Shown: in pieces, positions 1 through 6,025 of the stretch
How positions within the stretch are numbered: the stretch's first letter is position 1
Layout: the number at the start of each line of letters is the position of its first letter
NCBI GenBank assembly: GCA_026985375.1
Contig: JALSQP010000120.1
Location: forward strand, 1 to 8,262
Origin: Desulfurococcales archaeon
GTDB lineage: Archaea; Thermoproteota; Thermoprotei_A; Sulfolobales; Desulfurococcaceae
Direction of reading: 5' to 3'
DNA length: 8,262 bases
Translations under genes and position numbers: made by a program
The notes under the pieces: generated by a model
What the model saw: the letters and a program-made list of their open reading frames with translations, nothing else
Told to the model about the DNA's origin: nothing
Databases searched by the model: none

Positions 1-534
1 TAACACAGCGATCATATTGTCTCCACCCAAGTAACCCGTAATACCTCCAAGACGTATAGTAGCTCTGGTTATCTCGCTATAAACACTCATGATCTTAACA
101 TATGTTTCGAACACACTAGTCTGAATAGTTGTTCTCGTTATATTATTGAAATCTATGTGGACCACAGCCAGGGGATCTTCCTCACCACTGATATATACGA
201 GTTTTTCATCTTCTTTTTCCGCAATTCTGCTCGCCATTAGTTGTGCTGTGAAGGGCCTCTTATGCACCAGGGATACTATCCTCACACCCTTCGGAGAGAG
301 CGGCTCAATATCTGTCAGTATTTCTTCAAGATCTTTTTCTTTAAAACCATTACTGAGCGCTATGAAGTAATCATATCTAACTGGTATGACAAAACCTCCT
401 CTCCTAGAAAACATTCTCTGCAGACTTGAGTAGATATTTGATTGTAGCTCCTGTATCTTCCACTCCCTATCATAGCCCAGTGTCTCCGTCCACTCTCTGT
501 ACTCCAATAATTTTATGAGCGTTATACGGGGCAA
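1..534 (-). CDS. arfA: GTP cyclohydrolase III (archaeal), N-terminal 178 residues, cut by window edge
   Basis: Hydrolyses GTP to the formylamino-pyrimidine nucleotide (FAPy), the first step of archaeal riboflavin and F420 (FO) synthesis; a cytosolic Mg-dependent enzyme. Translating the minus strand gives an open frame from a TTG at 534 to the left edge. I recognise the GTP cyclohydrolase III family (Methanocaldococcus MJ0145 type) by collinear stretches: LQSNIYSSLQRMFSRRGG (30-47), RYDYFIALSNG (53-63), HIDFNNIT (126-133) and GGDNMIA (170-176). The last two are the metal/nucleotide-binding elements of this palm fold, which is related to nucleotide cyclases. About 70 C-terminal residues should lie outside. 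The frame is closed by a stop at 547-549, and TTG is the only start that fits the family N-terminus (MPRITLIKLLEYREW). A weak GGTAGAG lies just upstream. It is the last visible gene of the riboflavin operon, 27 bases after ribH. The family call is confident; the start is fairly sure. Confidence 0.9.
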   Translation of the reverse strand, partial: MPRITLIKLLEYREWTETLGYDREWKIQELQSNIYSSLQRMFSRRGGFVIPVRYDYFIALSNGFKEKDLEEILTDIEPLSPKGVRIVSLVHKRPFTAQLMASRIAEKEDEKLVYISGEEDPLAVVHIDFNNITRTTIQTSVFETYVKIMSVYSEITRATIRLGGITGYLGGDNMIAVL

Positions 535-561
535 AAGACTCTCTACCTATTCTAGACTATT

Positions 562-1020
562 TTACTCAATGATGTTGGTCGAGTCATCTCTTAGCTCTAT
601 TTCGCCGAGTTTCTTTGTCCTTAATATCATCTTCACGACGGCTTCTACGGCTCTTCTGGCATAGTCCTCAATTCTCTCCATTGCCTGCATTCTTGTTGCT
701 CCAGGCCCAATTATACCTAGTCCTACTGGTTTTCCATACTCTATCATCAGATCCATCATTTTCCTAGCTGTCTGGCCCGCTACTAATTCGTCGTGTTTTG
801 TCTCTCCCTGTATGACTGCACCGAGAGCCACTACTCCGTCAAGCTCTTTTCTTTCTAGTAGTTTTTTCACAGCAAACGGTATCTCGTATGTCCCGGGAAC
901 TTTCACTACGATGGGGACTTTTACGCCGAGGAATTTTGCATGGTTTATTGCTTTCTGAAGCATTAGATAAGTTATATCATAGTTGAATTCTGCCACGACA
1001 ATACCTATCCTTACATTCAT
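562..1020 (-). CDS. ribH: 6,7-dimethyl-8-ribityllumazine synthase (beta subunit)
   Basis: Condenses 5-amino-6-ribitylaminouracil with 3,4-dihydroxy-2-butanone 4-phosphate to give lumazine, the penultimate step of riboflavin synthesis. The family forms pentamers or 60-mer capsids. The 152 residues show the expected elements in order: AEFNYDI (10-16) with the aromatic residue that stacks on the substrate, [10 protein letters not shown] (41-50), [12 protein letters not shown] (67-78) with the catalytic His at 76, and GPGATRMQA (105-113) with the phosphate-binding Arg at 110. The chosen ATG at 1020 has a GGTGGTG ribosome binding site 8 bases upstream, overlapping the ribC stop. An in-frame GTG at 1029 would add three residues but lies against that site, so it is less likely. 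It sits 14 bases after ribC and before arfA in one operon. The tail after residue 137 is acidic and slightly longer than in methanogen homologues. Confidence 0.96.
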   Translation of the reverse strand: MNVRIGIVVAEFNYDITYLMLQKAINHAKFLGVKVPIVVKVPGTYEIPFAVKKLLERKELDGVVALGAVIQGETKHDELVAGQTARKMMDLMIEYGKPVGLGIIGPGATRMQAMERIEDYARRAVEAVVKMILRTKKLGEIELRDDSTNIIE

Positions 1021-1034
1021 TATAAACACACCAC

Positions 1035-1505
1035 CTACATTTTAAGCGGACCTACATCGGGCCTACCTTGTCTAAGGCCTTGTCCAGCGTATCTTGTAAG
1101 TGCTTCTCGTCCATGTCTAATTAGTTTTACAAGATTTAAAGCATGTTCTATTGCCCTGTTCTTAGCGATCTCGAGAAGTTCATCCGGATTATCAGCTTCA
1201 TCCTCATGTACTGTCACATCAATAATGTGTTTGCCAGTTATGATCTGGAGGATTATGAGACCGGTGCTCATGGCCAGGTAGCTGTACTTATCAACTTGTT
1301 TGGCTCCAACCCAGCCCAAAGTTATGACTGCCTCGCATCCCTCGTTCATTATAAGATTCCTAGCAGCTACCGGTATGTCTTTGATGCCGGGAACAGTGTA
1401 TCTTATTATCTTTGCTTCGGGCAGATTTTCTTGGATAACTTTTATGGCATATCTCGCCATATCAACCCTTGAAAATGTCGTATCGACAACGCCTATTTTA
1501 ATCAT
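1035..1505 (-). CDS. ribC: Riboflavin synthase, archaeal type
   Basis: Dismutates two molecules of 6,7-dimethyl-8-ribityllumazine to riboflavin and 5-amino-6-ribitylaminouracil. The archaeal enzyme is unrelated to bacterial RibE and is a paralogue of lumazine synthase. The 156 residues carry the family blocks [13 protein letters not shown] (5-17), [12 protein letters not shown] (37-48), [13 protein letters not shown] (92-104) and [14 protein letters not shown] (140-153), closely matching the Methanocaldococcus MJ1184 type in order and length. The ATG at 1505 overlaps the end of ribB by 8 bases (TATGATTAA), which signals translational coupling; a purine-rich AGAGGGG lies about 9 bases upstream. 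A longer in-frame extension to 1592 exists but lies entirely inside ribB and has no family match, so it is rejected. The mid-chain region 63-80 differs most from methanogen homologues. Confidence 0.96.
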   Translation of the reverse strand: MIKIGVVDTTFSRVDMARYAIKVIQENLPEAKIIRYTVPGIKDIPVAARNLIMNEGCEAVITLGWVGAKQVDKYSYLAMSTGLIILQIITGKHIIDVTVHEDEADNPDELLEIAKNRAIEHALNLVKLIRHGREALTRYAGQGLRQGRPDVGPLKM

Positions 1506-2184
1506 ATAAGAAGCCCCTCTTTTCAGCCTCCGTAATGATGTCGAATCCGTTGATGAAGAGTAGAGCATTTCTCCTCGCAAATTTTCGTGCATCTTCGTAG
1601 GGCAGGCTTATTCCCTCAGCGAGCATTTCCGCTATAACCATGCTAGGGGTTAAACCAGTGATCAAGGCCAGGGCTGTTGCGAGCTCTGTGTGGCCCCGCC
1701 TATTTGCTATCCCTCTCGATGTTAATAATGGAACATGCCCTGGAGCGTAAAACTCCCGCTTAAATGTTTCGATAGCCTCTGTGCTGAAGCCCTTATACAC
1801 TAGTTCCGCAACCTTGTGGAGACGCTTTATCGTTAATGCTTTATCATTATCATTTATTCCCGTCTTGGTATCAACATGGTTCAGCCACAGATTGAAGGCT
1901 GGAGGATCACCGTATCTGGGCCTCCTAACACTAATTTCTCGTAGGACGGGATGTTTTGATAGAAGCTCATTCATAAATGGTAATTGAAGTGTCTCCCTAA
2001 ACTTACTACCAGATATGAAGCATATTAGTCCTCCGGCGTTTTTCCTCAAATAAGTTATTTTCTTAGAGTCTATTATTCCTGCGTAGAATATCATATCAGT
2101 CTCAGCTTCTCTCTCAGCACTATCAAACACTAAGACAGGCTTTCCTGAAAGGAGAACGTTTCTGACAGCTATCCAATCAACCAA
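1498..2184 (-). CDS. ribB: 3,4-dihydroxy-2-butanone 4-phosphate synthase
   Basis: Converts ribulose 5-phosphate to 3,4-dihydroxy-2-butanone 4-phosphate plus formate, supplying the four-carbon unit for lumazine synthase. Key motifs are DSAEREAETDMIFYA, the acidic Mg-binding loop near residues 21-35; KNAGGLICF; TGINDNDKALTIKRL, the ribulose-phosphate binding block; APGHVPLL; and RRGHTELA, with the metal-binding His. There is no fused GTP cyclohydrolase II domain, as usual in archaea. I chose the TTG at 2184: it gives 228 residues, places the acidic loop at the same distance from the N-terminus as in archaeal homologues, and has GGTG 8 bases upstream (2193-2196). The frame stays open to 2349, but those 55 extra codons cross the divergent promoter, overlap the neighbouring start and resemble nothing. 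First gene of the operon ribB-ribC-ribH-arfA. Confidence 0.95.
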   Translation of the reverse strand: MVDWIAVRNVLLSGKPVLVFDSAEREAETDMIFYAGIIDSKKITYLRKNAGGLICFISGSKFRETLQLPFMNELLSKHPVLREISVRRPRYGDPPAFNLWLNHVDTKTGINDNDKALTIKRLHKVAELVYKGFSTEAIETFKREFYAPGHVPLLTSRGIANRRGHTELATALALITGLTPSMVIAEMLAEGISLPYEDARKFARRNALLFINGFDIITEAEKRGFLYD

Positions 2185-2329
2185 GCCTAATGCACCATTA
2201 GGATTCTGTTCTATAGTGTGTTTAGGATACAGTAATAATAAGGTATTCCTACCCAGATTACTGTTTGGGCGATGAAGATTCCTAGTCCAGACCGATGGAG
2301 GTGAGGAAGGGATCTCCGGCACAGAGCCC
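2185..2329. promoter_or_regulatory. Shared divergent control region of the riboflavin operon and the amidohydrolase gene
   Basis: This 145-base gap separates the two divergent starts. It holds a TATA-like stretch (TAATAATAA, 2233-2241; minus strand CCTTATTATTAC) usable in both directions. For ribB it predicts a transcript start near 2211 and a leader of about 27 bases carrying GGTG. For the plus-strand gene it would predict a leader of about 65 bases containing GGAGGTGA (2297-2304). The TATA element and spacing are seen; the transcript starts are inferred. Confidence 0.5.
2198..2232 (-). repeat. Direct repeat ATCCTAA, possible operator of the riboflavin operon
   Basis: On the minus strand the 7-mer ATCCTAA occurs at 2228-2222 and again at 2204-2198, 24 bases apart. 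The longer copies, CTGTATCCTAA and CAGAATCCTAA, agree at 9 of 11 positions. The first copy lies between the TATA-like box and the inferred transcript start, the second just after it, a position suited to repression. Archaeal riboflavin genes are known to be controlled by RbkR in some lineages. Whether this is such an operator is a guess. Confidence 0.3.
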
Positions 2330-2331
2330 TT
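2297..2331 (+). promoter_or_regulatory. Strong GGAGGTGA site followed by a hairpin ending at the TTG start
   Basis: GGAGGTGA at 2297-2304 is complementary to the archaeal 16S rRNA 3' end but lies 25 bases before the TTG start at 2330, too far for normal use. Between them AAGGG (2307-2311) can pair with CCCTT (2327-2331), and CTC (2314-2316) with GAG (2324-2326), leaving a two-base bulge and a seven-base loop. If folded, the hairpin would bring the site next to the start. Pairing is seen by eye; stability at high temperature is unknown. Confidence 0.35.
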
Positions 2332-3415
2332 GATCATAAATCTCGACAAAATACTTGTGGGAGAAAACCTAGATGTGATCGAGCATGCCTATATTCAGAT
2401 AGAAGACGGTGTAATAACGGATATAGAGCAGACATGGTCACCGGACGGGTTAAACATTGGTGGGATCGCTTTACCTCTTCCCGTTAATACACATGTGCAC
2501 TTAAACGACTATGTTGCTCCGGAGTCCTGTATAGGTTATGATCTAGCATCATTTGTGGGGAACAAAGGAATCAAGTTACCTATTACACGTCTGTTAAGAC
2601 ATAAATTCGTTGATAACCCGCTGACTAAGGCAATCAGCATATACTATGCCATAGTTGATTTCCAAGAACATAAGGATTATTGCAGAGAAAACAAGGAACT
2701 CGTAGAAAAAACCGGATCTAGATACCTGGGGTTTTCCAGGCCCTTTAATCCACTTGATACAGGAGAATACGATGATGTAGCAAGGATTTGCGGTGGTATA
2801 GGGATATCGAATCCGTTGAGGATACCTCCATATGTTATGGAGGAAATCTCCCGTCTCTCCCTTATATATCCGGTCAGTGCACATGTCAGCGAAACAAGGC
2901 GAATGGAGGAAAAAGGTAGCCTTCACTATCTTTTGAATTATAGAGTGAAACTAGTTAGTATTGTACATGGTATTTTCCTCGAAAGATGGGAGCTCAGACA
3001 GCTTGCAGAAGAAAATATACCGCTCGTTGTTTGCCCACGTAGCAACTTATGGTTTATTGGGAGAATGGCCGACATAGCTACCGCTCTCAAAGAAGGGGTT
3101 ACCATGGCTTTGGGTACAGATAATGCAGGCTGTTTCCACCCGGATATATTTGCCGAGATGGAATTGTTATTCACAATGTATAGAGGGAATATTGATGCAC
3201 GCGAAATTGTCAAGATGGCCTTTATTAACGGTTACAAAGCACTAGGTACATCCCCAAGATTTATAGATGTCAGACAGCCAGCTGATATGCTAGTATTGAA
3301 AGAGCATAGACTTGCCAGATATTCATGGAACGTTTACGGCTCGATCATTAGAAGAGGTGCTTATTGCGATAAACTCGTCGTACGTGACGGGGTTATTATA
3401 AAGAGTTTTAACTAG
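2330..3415 (+). CDS. Amidohydrolase-superfamily protein with deaminase-type active site
   Basis: A 361-residue metal-dependent hydrolase of the amidohydrolase superfamily, nearest in style to the cytosine/SAH-deaminase group (COG0402-like). Visible active-site residues are H55 and H57 (NTHVHLND), H185 and E188 (SAHVSET), H213 (VHG) and D264 (GTDN). This one-metal set with HxxE is the pattern of aminopurine/pyrimidine deaminases such as the TM0936 type; no carboxylated-lysine strand-4 motif is evident. Small beta-sandwich segments flank the barrel (about 1-48 and 315-361). At 361 residues it is shorter than typical SAH/MTA deaminases (roughly 400-430). The start is TTG at 2330: it fits the usual family N-terminus (MIINLDKILVGENLDVI), no earlier in-frame start exists, and a stop lies at 2273. 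It is head-to-head with the riboflavin operon, so a role in that pathway's unassigned deamination step is an inference. Substrate unknown; a guanine, cytosine or adenosine-type deaminase is equally possible. Confidence 0.85.
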   Translation: MIINLDKILVGENLDVIEHAYIQIEDGVITDIEQTWSPDGLNIGGIALPLPVNTHVHLNDYVAPESCIGYDLASFVGNKGIKLPITRLLRHKFVDNPLTKAISIYYAIVDFQEHKDYCRENKELVEKTGSRYLGFSRPFNPLDTGEYDDVARICGGIGISNPLRIPPYVMEEISRLSLIYPVSAHVSETRRMEEKGSLHYLLNYRVKLVSIVHGIFLERWELRQLAEENIPLVVCPRSNLWFIGRMADIATALKEGVTMALGTDNAGCFHPDIFAEMELLFTMYRGNIDAREIVKMAFINGYKALGTSPRFIDVRQPADMLVLKEHRLARYSWNVYGSIIRRGAYCDKLVVRDGVIIKSFN

Positions 3416-3465
3416 ATAAGGCAATACCTTATTTTCCGAAAAATCTAGGCAAGGGTGCATGCTAA
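3416..3465 (+). promoter_or_regulatory. Spacer with TATA-like box and ribosome binding site ahead of trpS
   Basis: CCTTATTTT (3427-3435) resembles an archaeal TATA box and matches similar boxes before ribB and the prenyl synthase. GGGTG (3453-3457) lies 8 bases before the TTG at 3466 and supports that start. The box would put the transcript start almost on the GGGTG, so read-through from the amidohydrolase gene is also possible. Confidence 0.4.
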
Positions 3466-4572
3466 TTGTCAAGGATACTAGACCCATGGGGTCACTTTAC
3501 TATCGAGAAATACGAGAAGCTCTTCAAGCAATTCGGTATTCAACCCATTGATACTGTTCTAGACAAGCTCCCCATTAAACACCATTTCTTCACGAGAAGA
3601 ATAGTGTTTGGCCATAGGGATTTTGATAAATGGCTTGACGCCCTCAATCGTGGGGAAAAAGTCGCTGTATTAACGGGTTTCATGCCCAGCGGCCATACCC
3701 ATCTAGGGCACCTTATGGTTTTCGAGGAGCTAAAATATCTTCAGAGCCTTGGTGTACATGTTAAAATAGTAGTTGCAGATGCAGAAGCATATGCTGTCAG
3801 GAAGCTTGATCGTCGAAAAGTAGTCGAGTATGGCTTAGAATACATACGTCACGCCATAGCATGGGGGCTCGATCCTGCCAAGACCGAATTCTATTTCCAG
3901 ACAAACAATACGACGCCATACTATAGGCTAATCCAAATGTTCTCGAGAAAAATAACGAAGGCCGAGTTCGAGGCCATTTATGGTGAGATTAGTCCGGGCA
4001 AGATCGTCGCCGCGTTAACACAGGCATCGGACATCCTCCATATGCAACTGAAAACTTATGGAGGCTATAAACGCATACTTGTGCCAGTAGGCGCTGATCA
4101 AGACCCTCATCTCCGCCTAACAAGAGATCTGGCGGATAGATTCGCGCAAGAGCTTGGTCTAAGGAGGCCTGCATCATTCTATCACAAGTTCATACGTGGT
4201 CTTGATGGAAACAAGATGAGTAGTAGCAAATCTGATTTCGCGATCCTCCTATTAGACGGGCCTGAGGTAATTAAGAAAAAAATAATGATGGCGCTGACGG
4301 GCGGTAGGCCCACAGCGGAAGAGCAGAGACTTCTTGGCGGCGAGCCAGAGAAGTGTACGATCTATGAACTATATACATACTTTCTGTTACGAGACGATGA
4401 AGAATTGAAGAAACAGTACGAAAGGTGCAGGAAGGGCAAGATCCTCTGTGGTAAGTGCAAGAAGAACGCGTTAAAACTATTATTAGAGATGATCAAGACC
4501 CATCAGGAGAAATACAGAGAGCTCTTGGAGAGTCGGATTGTCGAAAAACATGTGAATATACCTGATTTCTAA
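3466..4572 (+). CDS. trpS: Tryptophanyl-tRNA synthetase
   Basis: Charges tRNA-Trp with tryptophan; a class Ic aminoacyl-tRNA synthetase, expected to be a cytosolic dimer. The 368 residues contain the HIGH-equivalent PSGHTHLGH (74-82), the archaeal/eukaryotic signature GADQDPHLRLTRD (209-221) used in tryptophan and ATP recognition, and the KMSSS loop (250-254) within a Rossmann catalytic core. A helical anticodon-binding region follows, with C297, C321, C328 and C331; the CGKC pair could bind metal. The N-terminal segment 1-40 (LDPWGH near the start) is the usual archaeal/eukaryotic-type extension, so this is not a bacterial form. The TTG start at 3466 is backed by GGGTG 8 bases upstream; an ATG at 3459 is in another frame. 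It ends 14 bases before the end of the convergent hexulose-phosphate synthase gene. Confidence 0.97.
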   Translation: MSRILDPWGHFTIEKYEKLFKQFGIQPIDTVLDKLPIKHHFFTRRIVFGHRDFDKWLDALNRGEKVAVLTGFMPSGHTHLGHLMVFEELKYLQSLGVHVKIVVADAEAYAVRKLDRRKVVEYGLEYIRHAIAWGLDPAKTEFYFQTNNTTPYYRLIQMFSRKITKAEFEAIYGEISPGKIVAALTQASDILHMQLKTYGGYKRILVPVGADQDPHLRLTRDLADRFAQELGLRRPASFYHKFIRGLDGNKMSSSKSDFAILLLDGPEVIKKKIMMALTGGRPTAEEQRLLGGEPEKCTIYELYTYFLLRDDEELKKQYERCRKGKILCGKCKKNALKLLLEMIKTHQEKYRELLESRIVEKHVNIPDF

Positions 4573-4586
4573 GACGTTATCATCCT

Positions 4587-5234
4587 TCATCCATTTATTT
4601 CCCCAATAAGGCGTAATGCGACTGATAATGGATCATCCGCCTTCGTTATAGCGGAGCCCACAATTATTATTTCAGCTCCAGCCTCTACGAGAGGCTTTGC
4701 CTTACCTGGCTTTATGCCTCCAGCTACGGCTACTGTTGCATTTAGTCGAGCTAGTTTCCTTATCTCGTTAATCATATCAGGTGCTGTTATTCCTCTTCTC
4801 CTTTGGACATCTATACCGAGATGATACAATACTATATCGGCTCCGAGACTGATTACTTCCTCTGCCCGCTTCACTGGATCGGCACAGTTAATAAGGTCTA
4901 CCATGACCTGTCCATTGTATCTGTGAGCTGTTTCTATAGCATCTATGATGGTCGAGTCATCAGCTAGTCCGAGCACAGTTACGATATCTGCACCTGCTCT
5001 AAACATGATTTCGGATTCAAATCCTCCTACGTCCATTGTCTTCGTATCTGCAACCACTTTTGACTGTGTGATTTCTTTCAATAGTTTTACACTCAATGTC
5101 CCCCAGGATTTTATGAGAGGTGTGCCTGCCTCAATCAACAGTTTTTCTCTGTCAAGCTCGGAGGATAAGATGCTTGCAAGCCTTATGGCAAAGGAGATGT
5201 TATCCGTATCGAGGGCTACTTGAAGCAATGCCAT
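4587..5234 (-). CDS. hxlA: 3-hexulose-6-phosphate synthase, single-domain
   Basis: Reversibly joins formaldehyde and ribulose 5-phosphate to hexulose 6-phosphate. In archaea without the oxidative pentose phosphate pathway the reverse reaction makes ribulose 5-phosphate and frees formaldehyde. The 215-residue (beta/alpha)8 protein of the OMP decarboxylase superfamily shows VALD (6-9), IEAGTPLI (34-41), the DxKxxD catalytic block in ADTKTMD (62-68), MVDLI (111-115), YHLGID with H138, VAGGI (170-174) and the phosphate-binding VGSAIT (192-197). EAGTPLI plus HLGID favour this enzyme over orotidine decarboxylase; a keto-gulonate-phosphate decarboxylase is the remaining alternative. No isomerase (PHI) domain is fused and none is next door. 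The ATG at 5234 has GGTGG five bases upstream. It is divergent from the cyclo-ligase-like gene. A link to RibB, which consumes ribulose 5-phosphate, is an inference. Confidence 0.88.
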   Translation of the reverse strand: MALLQVALDTDNISFAIRLASILSSELDREKLLIEAGTPLIKSWGTLSVKLLKEITQSKVVADTKTMDVGGFESEIMFRAGADIVTVLGLADDSTIIDAIETAHRYNGQVMVDLINCADPVKRAEEVISLGADIVLYHLGIDVQRRRGITAPDMINEIRKLARLNATVAVAGGIKPGKAKPLVEAGAEIIIVGSAITKADDPLSVALRLIGEING

Positions 5235-5290
5235 TTATTCCACCATGCATATTCAATACTATAAAATGTATTTGAATAAAGCGCCTAGAA
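5235..5290. promoter_or_regulatory. Divergent promoter for hxlA and the cyclo-ligase-like gene
   Basis: This 56-base AT-rich gap carries ATAAAAT (5261-5267), centred about 27 bases before the plus-strand GTG at 5291, which fits a leaderless transcript. On the minus strand the A/T-rich stretch near 5270-5282 would start transcripts near 5250, keeping the GGTGG site (5240-5244) of hxlA. Both directions therefore share one short control region. Positions of transcript starts are inferred from the usual archaeal TATA spacing. Confidence 0.5.
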
Positions 5291-6025
5291 GTGATTATCT
5301 TGGACAATATCAAGGAGGAAAAGACTAGGCTTCGGCGACTTATATGGGATCTCATGGAGAAAAGGAATATCGCAAGGTTTCCGCGACCCATATATGGTAG
5401 GATACCTAATTTTATCGGTGCAGAAGAGGCTGCTAAAAGGGCTTTATCACTCAACGAGTGGAGGAGAGCACTGGTTGTAAAGGTTAATCCCGATTCACCT
5501 CAGAGGCCTCTCAGAGAACTCGCTCTTGAGGAGGGGAAGAAGGTTATAATGGCTACTCCACGTTTGAGACATGGATTTATAATGATCGATCCAGCCATTA
5601 TCCCAAAATCCATGATCAGGTTCGCATCAACAATTAAGGGTGCATTTAGACTGGGCAGGCTTTTACGCTTAACAGAGATACCTCCTATCGACCTGATGAT
5701 TACGGGATGCGTTGTCGTTGATCGGAGAGGAAATAGGCTAGGTAAAGGAGGAGGTTACGCAGAAATAGAATACGCCATACTAAGAGAGCTCGGCGTCATA
5801 GATGAAAGCACACCCGTTATTACAACAGTCCACGATATCCAGGTAGTTGGTCGTGTTCCTAGAGAGAAGCATGACCTGACAGTAGATATAATTTTAACGC
5901 CAACCAGGACATTAAGAATAAAGCCTAGGCCGCCAAAACCAAAAGGGATTTATTGGAGCTTATTGGGTGACAAGAAGGACCTGCCTGTTATCAAAGAACT
6001 GCGACAATTACTTTCCCAGAAATGA
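5291..6025 (+). CDS. 5-formyltetrahydrofolate cyclo-ligase family protein
   Basis: The family (EC 6.3.3.2) uses ATP to close 5-formyltetrahydrofolate to the 5,10-methenyl form. The 244 residues match the longer archaeal branch rather than the shorter (roughly 180-200 residue) bacterial enzyme. Visible blocks are RFPRP...GRIPNFIGAEEAA (29-48), LGKGGGYAEIEYAIL (150-164), which contains the glycine-rich substrate/ATP loop of the family, HDIQVV (181-186) and HDLTVDIILTP (194-204). In bacterial members the loop usually reads GGGYYD; here it is GGGYAE. I chose GTG at 5291 because a TATA-like box lies about 27 bases upstream, implying leaderless translation; TTG at 5300 is an alternative. Many crenarchaea use pterins other than folate, so the true C1 carrier is uncertain. 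It is divergent from hxlA and 48 bases ahead of the prenyl synthase. Confidence 0.85.
   Translation: MIILDNIKEEKTRLRRLIWDLMEKRNIARFPRPIYGRIPNFIGAEEAAKRALSLNEWRRALVVKVNPDSPQRPLRELALEEGKKVIMATPRLRHGFIMIDPAIIPKSMIRFASTIKGAFRLGRLLRLTEIPPIDLMITGCVVVDRRGNRLGKGGGYAEIEYAILRELGVIDESTPVITTVHDIQVVGRVPREKHDLTVDIILTPTRTLRIKPRPPKPKGIYWSLLGDKKDLPVIKELRQLLSQK

Noticed and set aside
146..429. Two short overlapping plus-strand open frames near the left edge
   Set aside because: They lie opposite a clearly conserved GTP cyclohydrolase III frame on the minus strand and have serine-rich shadow-type translations.
1143..1509. Plus-strand open frames of 69-109 residues
   Set aside because: They are antisense to ribC, whose family blocks are unmistakable; no start signals or known motifs.
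1506..1592. Longer N-terminus for ribC
   Set aside because: The extra 29 residues lie wholly inside ribB and are absent from the family; the ATG at 1505 gives the normal length.
2594..3213. Minus-strand open frames of 110 and 91 residues
   Set aside because: Antisense to the amidohydrolase, whose metal-binding motifs are intact across the same span.
2330..3415. Amidohydrolase as the missing ArfB deformylase
   Set aside because: ArfB belongs to the creatininase family with a different fold, and HxxE plus single-metal residues fit deamination better than deformylation. Not fully excluded.
4587..5234. Orotidine 5'-phosphate decarboxylase (pyrF)
   Set aside because: The DxKxxD core is shared, but EAGTPLI and HLGID are marks of hexulose-phosphate synthase, and the neighbours contain no pyrimidine genes.
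5200..5454. 84-residue minus-strand open frame across the hxlA/cyclo-ligase spacer
   Set aside because: It overlaps both divergent starts and the promoter and has no recognisable features.
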